Positions 46,187 to 54,072 of a DNA stretch of 64,000 nt are shown here, in pieces. A program made the translations under genes and the position numbers. The number at the start of each line of letters is the position of its first letter. Position 1 is the first letter of the stretch. The DNA is taken from assembly GCF_014397115.1 (NCBI RefSeq), contig NZ_CP060720.1:388001-452000 (forward strand), read 5' to 3'. The notes under the pieces were generated by a model. The model searched no databases, had not been told where the DNA came from, and was given only the letters and a program-made list of their open reading frames with translations. This DNA is from Vagococcus carniphilus (GTDB taxonomy: Bacteria; Bacillota; Bacilli; Lactobacillales; Vagococcaceae).

Positions 46187-47932
46187 TTATTCTACCTCTC
46201 TTTCTTTTTGAGAATTGACAATATCTCTATAGGTTCTGGAGTTTCCTAGTAATCTTTCATGAGAATCGTAACCAACTTGTTTTCCGTTTTTTAAGACTAA
46301 AATATTGTCTGCATTTTTAACAGAAGAAACACGTTGAGAGATAATAATGACAGTTGTTTTTGTCATTTTTTCTTTGAGTGCTTGTCTAATTAATAAATCG
46401 GTTTGATAATCAAGAGCACTTAAAGAATCATCCATTATAAGTAAATCTGGACGCTTGATAAGAGCACGAGCAATACTTAGACGCTGCTTTTGACCACCAG
46501 AAAAGTTTTTACCGTTGGCGAAAACCTCTGAATCTAATTTGTCTGGCAGAGACATAACGAATTCTAAACATTGAGCCATATCTAAAGCTTCATAGCATTC
46601 TTCTTCGGTGGCGTCGGGTTTTCCAAGTAATAAATTACTACGAATTGTTCCACTGAAAAGAGTACTTTTTTGAGGAACAGTAGCAATATGTTGACGTAGT
46701 TGCCCTGTTTTAAAAGAATTAACAGATTGATTATTAAGTAAAATAGTTCCTTCATTTGTTGAATAAAAATGTGGGATTAATTGAATTAAGGTAGACTTAC
46801 CACTACCTGTGGGTCCAATAATTCCTAGAGTCTGATTTTTCTTCAAATTAAAATTAATATCTTCTAAAGCATAACCACTTTTTTCAGTGTACTTAAATGA
46901 GACATGTTGAAAAGATAACAGAGTTTCTTCATTCCAGGGTAATTCATTTTCAATAGGAGTTGTCTCGATTTCTGGTTGTGTTTGAAATACTTCTTCTACA
47001 CGATTAGCAGAAGCGAAAGCACGAGTGAAAATAACAACTAAATTTGCGACAACAATTAGAGCGAGTAACATTTGTGTCATATAGTTAATGAGTGCTAGAA
47101 CTTGCCCAGTTTGAAGATAGCCAGTATTAACGCGAATGCCACCAAAATAGAGAATGAAAATAATAGAGAAATTCATAATAAGAATAGTTGTTGGTGATAA
47201 TAAAGCAGATAGATTTGTCACATTATTATAAGCTTGAGCTAAATCATCACTAACTTCACCAAAGTTTTCTACATCTTTTTCTTTTTTTGAGAAGGCGCGA
47301 ATGACACGAACACCGCTTAAATTTTCTGAGACAACTAAGTTAAGATGATCAATTTTTTGTTGTACTTTTTTATATAAAGGTACTGTCTTTTTCATGATGA
47401 AAAAGAGAATTAAAGAAAAAACAGGGATTGTGATTAAGAAAATAAATCCCATTTGTGTATCAATATAAAAAGCCATAATAATGGAGCCAATGCTTAAAAA
47501 GGGAGCTCGAATGACTAAGCGAATTAGCATAGCTAAAGCTAATTGAAGCTGATTGATATCGCTTGTGGCTCGAGTAATAAGTGTGGCTGAGCCAAAGGAA
47601 TCAATTTCACGATGGGAAAATTGGTTAATCTTTTTCATCATTTCATTTCGAAGTTCGGTTCCAAACCCTTGAGAAGCAATAGAGGAATAGTATTGGCAAA
47701 TCATGACACAAATTAATCCAACGATAGACATAATCAGCATGTAAATACCCATTTTAATGGTATAAGCTAAATCGTTTTGTCTGATTCCTTGATCAATCAG
47801 TTTTGCCATATAAAAAGGAAGAAATAACTCGAGGATGGCCTCAAGTAATTTAAAGAATGGTCCTAAAATTAATTGTTTTTTATATTTGCTTGCATAGCTC
47901 ATAAGAGACAGCACAGAATCATCTTCTTTCAT
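46187..47932 (-). CDS. Heterodimeric ABC exporter, subunit 1 (degenerate-site NBD)
   Basis: A 581-residue half-transporter, six helices then an ATPase domain. Walker A is GPTGSGKST near 376 and the signature is FSGGQKQRLSIARAL near 475, but Walker B is LLIMDDSLSALD, with Asp in place of the catalytic Glu. So its own Walker site is the non-hydrolytic one and its signature completes the active site of the partner. The ATG at 47932 has no good ribosome site, so the true start may lie a few codons in. Confidence 0.92.
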   Translation of the reverse strand: MKEDDSVLSLMSYASKYKKQLILGPFFKLLEAILELFLPFYMAKLIDQGIRQNDLAYTIKMGIYMLIMSIVGLICVMICQYYSSIASQGFGTELRNEMMKKINQFSHREIDSFGSATLITRATSDINQLQLALAMLIRLVIRAPFLSIGSIIMAFYIDTQMGFIFLITIPVFSLILFFIMKKTVPLYKKVQQKIDHLNLVVSENLSGVRVIRAFSKKEKDVENFGEVSDDLAQAYNNVTNLSALLSPTTILIMNFSIIFILYFGGIRVNTGYLQTGQVLALINYMTQMLLALIVVANLVVIFTRAFASANRVEEVFQTQPEIETTPIENELPWNEETLLSFQHVSFKYTEKSGYALEDINFNLKKNQTLGIIGPTGSGKSTLIQLIPHFYSTNEGTILLNNQSVNSFKTGQLRQHIATVPQKSTLFSGTIRSNLLLGKPDATEEECYEALDMAQCLEFVMSLPDKLDSEVFANGKNFSGGQKQRLSIARALIKRPDLLIMDDSLSALDYQTDLLIRQALKEKMTKTTVIIISQRVSSVKNADNILVLKNGKQVGYDSHERLLGNSRTYRDIVNSQKEREVE

Positions 47933-47987
47933 TTTTATTGAATACCCACATTGTACGATAAGAGCGCTTGTTTTTAAAGTTAAGTTA

Positions 47988-48029
47988 AAAAGACAGAGTA
48001 AAAGCTATTTTGCCTTTACTCTGTCTTTT
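47988..48029. terminator. Terminator between the deoxyribosyltransferase and the ABC exporter
   Basis: AAAAGACAGAGTAAA (47988-48002) pairs with TTTACTCTGTCTTTT (48015-48029). On the reverse strand it is followed by T and ends the upstream gene. Confidence 0.88.
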
Positions 48030-48038
48030 GTTTTAAAC

Positions 48039-48518
48039 TTATAAATATGTAGTAATTTCTTTTAACCAGTCTTTTTCGTTATTTAAAATTTGACCATTTA
48101 ACTTGATTAATCCTGATGTATAGAGATTCATGTAAGGAAATTGAGACTCTCCAACTTCTTTTAAAGCGGTGATTTTTTTGGGGTTATCTGCACCTTGTTG
48201 TCTTGAATCTGTAAATAAACCTAAAACAGGAATTCCTGCCTGATAAGCAACGCCTATTTCAGAGGCTACACCTACATCAATTGATACGCCATCTAAAATG
48301 GCTAAGACAAGTTGACTATTAAGTAGTGCATCAGTATCGTATTTAGCAATCATTTTAGCGTCAGCATAACTTTCCTTATCATTGATTTCACCCTGTTCTT
48401 GAGGTAAGTAAACGTTAAGCTCAGGATACATGGTTCTGATTTTTTTAACGAGGGATTCATTATAAACTCGTTCCATATCTGAAAATAAAGGGCTAGCAAA
48501 ATAGATTTGTTTTGACAT
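48039..48518 (-). CDS. Nucleoside 2-deoxyribosyltransferase
   Basis: The 159-residue enzyme exchanges bases between 2'-deoxyribonucleosides, a purine/pyrimidine salvage step common in lactobacilli and relatives. Motifs are IYFASPLFSDMERVYNE at the start, LAILDGVSIDVGVASEIGVAYQAGIPVLGLFTD near 92-124 (with the catalytic Glu), and an acidic C-terminus. Monocistronic. Confidence 0.92.
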   Translation of the reverse strand: MSKQIYFASPLFSDMERVYNESLVKKIRTMYPELNVYLPQEQGEINDKESYADAKMIAKYDTDALLNSQLVLAILDGVSIDVGVASEIGVAYQAGIPVLGLFTDSRQQGADNPKKITALKEVGESQFPYMNLYTSGLIKLNGQILNNEKDWLKEITTYL

Positions 48519-48641
48519 AAAAAAACTCCTAACTGTTACATGATTAAGTATAGCTTAGCTTAAAATGTAACAATTTGTAAAGAGATTGTTACATTGAATG
48601 AAGTATCTTCTTGTATAATTGGTAAAGAATAAAAGGACGGT

Positions 48642-48749
48642 ATGAAATTGAAAGGTGTTGTCATTGTTGAAAGTAAAAGGACTATCATTAATGCTTTTAT
48701 CTTCTATAGTAGCTGTAGCAGCTACACCAGTAGTGTCTTTAGCTGCTGA
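48642..48749 (+). other. Short upstream frame overlapping the start of the 3D-domain gene
   Basis: An ATG at 48642 with AAGGACGG just upstream opens a 35-codon frame (MKLKGVVIVES...) that overlaps the signal-peptide region of the 3D-domain gene in another frame. It is either a leader peptide, or the true start of that gene separated from it by a one-base frameshift between 48645 and 48663. Confidence 0.35.
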
Positions 48750-49773
48750 TAGTAAAGAAGAATCTGTGAAAAAAGAAAGCATCGAAATTAGTAGTAAGAT
48801 AGACAAAGCACTTGATTCGGTTAACACGAAATATCAAGAAGTGGAGTCACTTAAATCAGAGGTTGCTGAGACTGAAGGAACTATTAAAGAAACACAAAAT
48901 AAAATTCAAGAAACAGAAAAAAGTATTGCTAAAAGAACTGAGTTAATGGGAGACCGCATGAAGAGCATGCAAGAAAATAGTTCTTCAATGAACTTGATGG
49001 ATGCTCTATTAACAGCTGACAATATGTCAGATTTCTTTAATCGTGCTTATGCTGTTACAGTACTTCAAGGAGCTGAAAAATCAAAAGTTGATTCTTTAGC
49101 TAATGATAAAGATAAATTAGATGAATTAAAAGTATCTTTGGAAGATAGTAAATCATCATTATCTGAAAAACAAACAGCGATGGAAACAGAAGCAAGCTCA
49201 TTAGAAAAGAACGTAGCTTCATTAAAAGAAGAGTTAAGTGATAATCAAGCAGTACTTGAAAAATTATCAAAAGATCGTATTGCTAAAGAAGCTCAAGCTA
49301 AAAAAGCAGCAGTAGAGGAAGCAAATAGAAAAGAATTGGATGCTAAGATTCAAGAAAAAGAATCTAAAAAAGCAGATGAAACAAAAAATGAAGCACCAAT
49401 TACATCTACTTCTAAAGTATCACAACCAGTTAAAGAAGAAGTAGTGGAAGAAGAACAACCAACTCCAGCACCAACTGAAACATCATCAGGTTCTCAAGTG
49501 TTACAAATGGAAGCTACAGGCTATTCATATACACAACCTGGTTTATCAAACTTTACAGCAACAGGTATTGATTTACGTGAAAACTCACGTGTTATTGCTG
49601 TAGATCCAAGCGTTATACCTTTAGGGTCTGTTGTAGAAGTTTCAGGATATGGTTATGCTGTAGCCGGAGACACTGGTGGAGCTATCATTGGTAATCGTAT
49701 TGATTTACATTTCAATACAGTTGCAGAATGTACACAATGGGGACGTAGAAGCGTTACCGTAACAGTTAAATAA
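48664..49773 (+). CDS. Secreted coiled-coil protein with C-terminal 3D domain (cell-wall hydrolase-like)
   Basis: The protein has about 369 residues. Residues 1 to about 30 form a signal peptide (basic start, then LSLMLLSSIVAVAATPVVSLAA). An N-terminal coiled coil of about 190 residues resembles PcsB/SagA-like secreted proteins. A Glu/Pro/Thr-rich linker follows, then a 3D domain from about 285 (GYSYTQPGLSNFTATGIDL; VIPLGSVVEVSGYG; GDTGGAIIGNRIDLHF), whose three Asp match MltA-like lytic enzymes. No ATG is in frame; TTG 48664 behind AAAGGTG is the best start. Confidence 0.85.
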   Translation: MLKVKGLSLMLLSSIVAVAATPVVSLAADSKEESVKKESIEISSKIDKALDSVNTKYQEVESLKSEVAETEGTIKETQNKIQETEKSIAKRTELMGDRMKSMQENSSSMNLMDALLTADNMSDFFNRAYAVTVLQGAEKSKVDSLANDKDKLDELKVSLEDSKSSLSEKQTAMETEASSLEKNVASLKEELSDNQAVLEKLSKDRIAKEAQAKKAAVEEANRKELDAKIQEKESKKADETKNEAPITSTSKVSQPVKEEVVEEEQPTPAPTETSSGSQVLQMEATGYSYTQPGLSNFTATGIDLRENSRVIAVDPSVIPLGSVVEVSGYGYAVAGDTGGAIIGNRIDLHFNTVAECTQWGRRSVTVTVK

Positions 49774-49780
49774 TAATTCT

Positions 49781-49814
49781 AAAAGACGAACTTATGGGTT
49801 CGTCTTTTTTATTT
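49781..49814 (+). terminator. Terminator after the 3D-domain gene
   Basis: AAAAGACGAAC (49781-49791) pairs with GTTCGTCTTTT (49798-49808), then T. Confidence 0.85.
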
Positions 49815-49823
49815 GAAAGTTAA

Positions 49824-49860
49824 TAAAAAAACTAGACTCGTTCATTTGAACTCGTCTAGT
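49824..49860 (-). terminator. Terminator of the M-box transcript
   Basis: On the reverse strand ACTAGACGAGTTC pairs with GAACGAGTCTAGT (49848-49860 and 49831-49843; two internal mismatches), followed by T7. It overlaps the stop codon of the microprotein. Confidence 0.8.
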
Positions 49861-50000
49861 TAAGGGCGTGTTAATGGTTTTATATTGCTAAAAACGGTGG
49901 GATCTGGTTCGTCTAACTCAACAGTAGTAGCTGTGATTTCAGTCATGTTATGTCCAACAATATGTGCCGCAATAACAAAAGATGCTAAAATAATAGTCAT
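49860..50000 (-). CDS. 46-aa membrane microprotein under M-box control
   Basis: The ATG at 50000 has a consensus AAGGAGGT 8 bp upstream. The protein starts MTIILASFVIAAHIVGHN, a single membrane helix (about residues 1-17), then a 28-residue polar, acidic tail (VELDEPDPTVFSN) ending in Arg-Pro. No family was recognised. It is the only gene between an M-box riboswitch and a terminator, so its expression should rise when Mg2+ is low. It may act on a Mg2+ transporter, as small proteins MgtS and MgtR do in enterobacteria; this is analogy only. Confidence 0.72.
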   Translation of the reverse strand: MTIILASFVIAAHIVGHNMTEITATTVELDEPDPTVFSNIKPLTRP

Positions 50001-50019
50001 ACTAATCCACCTCCTTAAA

Positions 50020-50053
50020 TAAAAAAACTTCTTGCTAAAAATAGGCAAGAAGT
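50020..50053 (-). terminator. Riboswitch-controlled terminator in the M-box leader
   Basis: On the reverse strand ACTTCTTGC pairs with GCAAGAAGT (50045-50053 and 50027-50035), followed by seven T (50020-50026). It lies between the M-box and the ribosome site of the microprotein, the usual place for Mg2+-dependent termination. Confidence 0.85.
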
Positions 50054-50089
50054 AACAGTCTAATAAATTTGAAACAATGATTAGAATGT

Positions 50090-50240
50090 TGAGCTTTAGC
50101 ACTATACAACGTAAAGATAAATCTTAGCTATTTTGAGAAAAGCCTTGTGTTCGACAGTTCTTGTCCTACCCATTGGTGTCTCTCGACATTTTTGGGCAAT
50201 AGCCTATGTTTGTATAGGAGCCTCACCTAACAATATTTAA
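50090..50240 (-). promoter_or_regulatory. M-box (ykoK) Mg2+ riboswitch
   Basis: Read on the reverse strand the RNA has the M-box cores in order: GTTAGGTGAGGCTCCTATAC, AGGCTATTGCCC, GTCGAGAGAC followed by CCAATGGGT, and TAGTGCTAAAGCTC (50091-50104). These match the ykoK leader consensus very closely. A terminator follows. It senses cytoplasmic Mg2+ and normally turns genes off when Mg2+ is plentiful. Confidence 0.93.
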
Positions 50241-50252
50241 TTAACGTACATA

Positions 50253-50281
50253 AAGTTAACATGTTTTTTTTGATGTGTCAA
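50253..50281 (-). promoter_or_regulatory. Promoter of the M-box transcript
   Basis: On the reverse strand a consensus TTGACA (50276-50281), a 17-bp spacer and TAACTT (50253-50258). The -35 overlaps the end of the YibE/F gene, so this is an independent transcription unit. Confidence 0.75.
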
Positions 50282-51030
50282 CTTTTTTGAATAATAGAGC
50301 GAGTAATAAGAAGAGTTGAGATAGGAATGGTTAAAATAATTGCTATTCCACTTAAGAGTAAATTACTCCATTCTATTACTAAAATTTTAGTATTTAATAA
50401 CTGATGGAAAGAATAGTTTAGATCACTAACCCAAACAAATAATGCTAATTGCCCGCCGACTAAAGCAAAGATTAAAGTGTTCATCGTAGAACCTAAGACA
50501 TCTTTTCCAATAACAATACCAGAGTGAATCAATTCTCTTTTGGTTAGAGTAGGTGAGTTTCGTTTTAATTCATAAATGGCAGAAGTAATAGAAATAGCAA
50601 TGTCATTGATTGCCCCTACAACACTCATAACCATAACGGAGGTACTTAAAGAAACAAAAGAGATGCCAATATTTAAAGAATACATATCCATCTCCATTAA
50701 CTCCTCGCTTGGGAGACCTTGAAGGTGCATAAGTTTAACAGATGACAAAATAAGTAACATCATAATGATTAAGACAATTAAACTACTAAGAAAAGCAGTA
50801 ATTGTTTTAGCGTGATAACCGTTAATAAAGAATAAATTCATTGCGGTGATGGCAATGCTCGTTATAAGTGTAAGTAATATACTAGAAAATCCCCAATTAA
50901 TTAAAATTAACATGATAAACATAAATAATAGATTGAAGAATAGGGCACACAAAGCTAGACGACCTTTGCTTTTACCAATATAGCTCATCAAAAAAGCTAG
51001 AATTAAAAATAAAATAAAATTAACGCTCAT
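50278..51030 (-). CDS. YibE/F-family membrane protein (short subunit)
   Basis: The 250-residue protein has about seven hydrophobic helices and the YibE/F motif block MSVVGAINDIAISITSAIYEL followed by FSIGKDVLGSTMNTLIFA-like residues (SGIVIGKDVLGSTMNTLIFA). The family is of unknown function, sometimes found near phosphate or metal stress genes. It overlaps the longer YibE/F gene by 11 bp, and the pair is divergent from a TetR gene. Confidence 0.85.
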   Translation of the reverse strand: MSVNFILFLILAFLMSYIGKSKGRLALCALFFNLLFMFIMLILINWGFSSILLTLITSIAITAMNLFFINGYHAKTITAFLSSLIVLIIMMLLILSSVKLMHLQGLPSEELMEMDMYSLNIGISFVSLSTSVMVMSVVGAINDIAISITSAIYELKRNSPTLTKRELIHSGIVIGKDVLGSTMNTLIFALVGGQLALFVWVSDLNYSFHQLLNTKILVIEWSNLLLSGIAIILTIPISTLLITRSIIQKS

Positions 51031-52129
51031 TTAAAGCACCTCGTCTCAAGAAAAAGGTAGTTAATTTGATAGATAAAGGGATGGTTAAAACAATGCCAAT
51101 ACTACCGACTAGAGCTCTAGCAACTTCTAAAGATAAAACAATTGAAAAGGCATAATTAAAGGACATATTATTTCTTAGAAAGATAAGAATAAGCGGAATC
51201 GCACCACTTAGGTAAGAAAAAAACATAATATTTATCATTGGTCCCATAATATCTTCTCCAATTTTTTTACCAGTTTCTGTTATTTCTTCTTTTGTGACGT
51301 TAGGTTTAGTCTGTGTTAACTCATAAAGAGAAGAAATAATGGTCATAGAAACATCCATAACAGCTCCGACACAACCAATGAGTAAACTACTTAGAAATAA
51401 AATATGTGGTGGTCTGGTAACTAATTCCATCTCTTCATAGCGAAGCCCCTTATGAGCTAATAACTCAATAACTAAAAAGCCAATAAGAAAAGTGACTGCA
51501 CTGCCAATTACCGTAGAAGTAATCGCTATTTTTGTTTTTTTATTCCATCCATTAGCAACAGTCAAAGTAAGCGTAACAATCAAAGGAATGCCAGCAATAA
51601 AAAGAAGTAATAGCAAATGGCTATTGATTTGTTTGTACCACCAGAACAAAAGGCAAAGTATAGCGCCGTTAAGAATAAAACTGAAAAAAGTCAATATTCC
51701 GGATAAATCATATATTAATATTAGTAGAAACAAGAGTAAACTAACTAGAATAATTAAAAAATGGTCACGTTTTAACTCTAAAAGGGTACCGAAAAGTTCT
51801 TTTCCTTGATGAGAGACATCGATGTAAACATACTCATTTTTATGATAGTGGTGGTCCTTGATTTGAGAGTAACTATAAGTGTTGGTGATAGTTACTTCTT
51901 TTCCTTTATATTTGTGGTTCAAAATGAGTAGCTTAACTTGTTGAGTGGTTAGTTTATCTGTATTCCCATGTTCATCAACTTGTTTCTCAGAATGAACCGT
52001 TTTTTCTTCCATTACTTTCCCAACAGTTTGTTCTTGATGACTAAATTGAAAAGTTCCGAAAATAGCTATGATTGTGAAAAGTAATAAAAGGAATAAACTG
52101 ATTTTTTTTGTTTTTGTCATTGAAAGCAT
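51020..52129 (-). CDS. YibE/F-family membrane protein (long subunit)
   Basis: The 369-residue protein has an N-terminal helix (about 8-27), an extracytoplasmic domain of about 85 residues with an OB-like pattern (VTITNTYSYSQIKDHHYHKNEY), and then about seven helices with the family motif GAVMDVSMTIISSLYELTQ and IGEDIMGPMINIMFFSYL. Together with the next gene it forms a pair as in many enterococci. Function unknown. It starts 124 bp from the divergent TetR gene. Confidence 0.85.
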   Translation of the reverse strand: MLSMTKTKKISLFLLLLFTIIAIFGTFQFSHQEQTVGKVMEEKTVHSEKQVDEHGNTDKLTTQQVKLLILNHKYKGKEVTITNTYSYSQIKDHHYHKNEYVYIDVSHQGKELFGTLLELKRDHFLIILVSLLLFLLILIYDLSGILTFFSFILNGAILCLLFWWYKQINSHLLLLLFIAGIPLIVTLTLTVANGWNKKTKIAITSTVIGSAVTFLIGFLVIELLAHKGLRYEEMELVTRPPHILFLSSLLIGCVGAVMDVSMTIISSLYELTQTKPNVTKEEITETGKKIGEDIMGPMINIMFFSYLSGAIPLILIFLRNNMSFNYAFSIVLSLEVARALVGSIGIVLTIPLSIKLTTFFLRRGALNER

Positions 52130-52211
52130 GAATTCAGCTCCTTAGAATGGATCATATTCAAAATAGTAACATTATTTTAAAGAGGAAGGAAATAAAATAA
52201 AAAATAAGAAA

Positions 52212-52220
52212 TGTTATAAT
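52212..52220 (+). promoter_or_regulatory. Extended -10 promoter of the TetR gene
   Basis: TGTTATAAT (52212-52220) is an extended -10 with a perfect TATAAT, about 34 bp before the tetR-type gene. Confidence 0.55.
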
Positions 52221-52253
52221 ATATTTAATAAAAATGACGTGAGGAAGATAAAA

Positions 52254-52865
52254 ATGCAATTAAAGAAAAAAGATGTCCAAATGGCTATTCAGGAAACAGC
52301 TTTAGAGCTTTTTTATCAAAAAGGCTACTTTAAGACTAAAATGAGTGATATTGCTAAACAGATGAATATGTCAGTTGGAAATATCTATACTTATTTCAAA
52401 AATAAAGATGAATTATTTGATACAGTCATAACGACTGACACTGTAGATTATATTGAAGAAACCATTGTCAATTTAGCAAAAACATGCAATGAATATCACT
52501 TAGGAAAGGATACAGCTTCTATAGACGATGCCATTGAAAAATATTTAAGAGTAATTGTTAATAACTACAGAGAAGTAGTGATTATACTTGATAAAAGTGA
52601 AGGAATGGTTTATGAAAAGAAACGATGCTCAATCATTGAAAAAATTATTGAGGTAAGATGTTCGACAGGATTAAGGCCAAGTTATATTGGAAGTTCTTTT
52701 GAAGTAAGGAAAAAATTCGACAAAATAATAATTAATGGGATTTTTGATGTCATTTTAATGGGATTGAAAGAGGATACGGCAACTAGTGAAGAGCGATATG
52801 AATTATGTTTAGCTCTTTTTAAATTTCAAATAGGGAAAAATTATGATAGCTATCCTAAAGCGTAA
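52254..52865 (+). CDS. TetR-family regulator
   Basis: The 203-residue regulator has a TetR DNA-binding domain at residues 5-55 (AIQETALELFYQKGYFKTKM then DIAKQMNMSVGNIYTYFKNKDELF). The C-terminal ligand domain has no recognisable specificity. The ATG at 52254 is chosen since GAGGAAG lies 7 bp upstream; an in-frame GTG five codons earlier overlaps that site. Divergence suggests it represses the YibE/F pair. Confidence 0.9.
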   Translation: MQLKKKDVQMAIQETALELFYQKGYFKTKMSDIAKQMNMSVGNIYTYFKNKDELFDTVITTDTVDYIEETIVNLAKTCNEYHLGKDTASIDDAIEKYLRVIVNNYREVVIILDKSEGMVYEKKRCSIIEKIIEVRCSTGLRPSYIGSSFEVRKKFDKIIINGIFDVILMGLKEDTATSEERYELCLALFKFQIGKNYDSYPKA

Positions 52866-52947
52866 AAAAGTTGCTCTTTTTTTAAGCTTATTGATATTTT
52901 TATTATTTCTTAGATGATATATTGTATGTGAAAGGGTGTGGTGATTG

Positions 52948-53201
52948 ATGAAATTTTCTAAGTTTTTATTTCTATTATTGCCTTTTACTTTTTTAGTCTC
53001 TTGTACGTCAAAAAGGAAGAAATACCTACAGATACGATTGAAAACAAACAGCATACAAGAGCAACTGATACGATAGATAAAGAAAGTATAACGCCTCAAA
53101 AAGAAAAAGTAGAAGCTACTACAGGATTTGAAGATACCTTTAAAGTAATTGAACCTGGTGAAGAAAAAGAAGGATTACCAGTTGTTGGAAATAGTCACTA
53201 A
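52948..53201 (+). pseudogene. Small lipoprotein gene with a frameshift in a poly-A tract
   Basis: An ATG at 52948 encodes a lipoprotein signal peptide (FSKFLFLLLPFTFLVSC). The frame then fails at an A5 run (53010-53014) and stops soon after. One extra A there joins the signal to the second frame (KKEEIPTDTIENKQHTRATD onward), giving an 84-residue acidic lipoprotein ending at 53201. The downstream frame has no start of its own with a ribosome site. Either a true frameshift, a sequencing error or a slippery A-tract. Confidence 0.65.
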
Positions 53202-53247
53202 ATGATAGTAGGAACTACAAATAGAATTTTAAGAAAGTGAAGTAAGT

Positions 53248-53276
53248 TTGACTATTACCGCTTTCAATGAGATACT
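53248..53276 (+). promoter_or_regulatory. Promoter of the TPP riboswitch/thiT transcript
   Basis: TTGACT (53248-53253), a 17-bp spacer and GATACT (53271-53276), about 30 bp before the riboswitch. Confidence 0.5.
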
Positions 53277-53304
53277 ATTTCACGAAGACATTTAAATACC
53301 GGTA

Positions 53305-53397
53305 CCATCACAAAGGGGAGCTTTAGCTGAGATTGAGTAAAATTATTCTAAACCCTAGAACCTGAAATTGTTAGGACAAGCGTAGGAATTGTGATGG
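53305..53397 (+). promoter_or_regulatory. TPP riboswitch
   Basis: P1 is CCATCACAA (53305-53313) with TTGTGATGG (53389-53397). The core motifs GGGGAGC, GCTGAGA (53326-53332), ACCC, GAACCTGA and GCGTAGGAA appear in the conserved order. It precedes thiT, so thiamine pyrophosphate should repress the gene. Confidence 0.95.
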
Positions 53398-53464
53398 AGT
53401 AAAATAAAACAAGTTTACTCCTCTTTGGTTGTGTGGTCGGTTGACAATACAAGTGAAGGGGAGT
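53396..53464 (+). promoter_or_regulatory. Expression platform of the thiT riboswitch (ribosome-site sequestration)
   Basis: GGAGTAAA (53396-53403) can pair perfectly with TTTACTCC (53414-53421), sharing GG with the P1 3' strand. If P1 forms, ACTCCTC (53417-53423) is free to pair with the ribosome site GGGGAGT (53458-53464; one G-U). The two hairpins exclude each other, so TPP binding should block translation. Confidence 0.7.
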
Positions 53465-53470
53465 TTTATT

Positions 53471-54028
53471 ATGGTGTCATCAAGGTCAAGAGTATGGTTA
53501 GAAGGAGCAATTGCGGCAGCATTTGCCATGGCATTATCTTTTATTCCATTAAAGTTTGGACCAGGATTTTCTATTTCAATTGGAATGTTACCAATTGTAG
53601 TTTACTCTTTTAGAAGAGGAACAAAAGCAGGTTTATATAGTGGTTTAATCTGGGGATTACTCCATTTTTTACTTGGGAAAGCATATATTTTAACAGTTTC
53701 TCAAGCTTTAATTGAGTATTTATTAGCTTATACTTTTATTGGCTTTTCTGGAATTTATGCAACTAAAATTCAGAAAGCGATCAAGGAAAACAGTGGTAAA
53801 CTAGGCTATCTTCTATTTATTGGGACTTTTGTCGGAACCTTAGCGCGTTATATTTGTCATTTTGTAGCTGGGTTCATTTTTTGGGGCAAGTACGCTCTTT
53901 GGGGATTAAGTCCTGTGGTTTATTCTCTAGTTATTAATGGAACAAATGCTGTTCTAACAGGAATTGCTACTTTTGTTATTGTTTTATTACTAGTTAAGAA
54001 AAGTCCTAAATTATTTTTAGTTGAATAA
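53471..54028 (+). CDS. thiT: ECF thiamine transporter S-component ThiT
   Basis: The 185-residue membrane protein has six hydrophobic helices and the ThiT pattern LEGAIAAAFAMALSFIPLKF, then SFRRGTKAGLYSGLIWGLLHFLLGKAY and the thiamine-binding region RYICHFVAGFIFWG near 132-146. It works with the shared ECF energising module. The ATG at 53471, 7 bp after GGGGAG, is preferred; an upstream in-frame start would lie inside the leader. The TPP riboswitch supports the substrate. Confidence 0.95.
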   Translation: MVSSRSRVWLEGAIAAAFAMALSFIPLKFGPGFSISIGMLPIVVYSFRRGTKAGLYSGLIWGLLHFLLGKAYILTVSQALIEYLLAYTFIGFSGIYATKIQKAIKENSGKLGYLLFIGTFVGTLARYICHFVAGFIFWGKYALWGLSPVVYSLVINGTNAVLTGIATFVIVLLLVKKSPKLFLVE

Positions 54029-54034
54029 AAAAAT

Positions 54035-54072
54035 AAACAGCCGATGAGGGGGATCATCGGCTGTTTTCTTTA
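54035..54072. terminator. Bidirectional terminator between thiT and panT
   Basis: AAACAGCCGATGA (54035-54047) pairs with TCATCGGCTGTTT (54054-54066). The A-rich 5' flank gives a T run on the reverse strand too. Confidence 0.88.
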
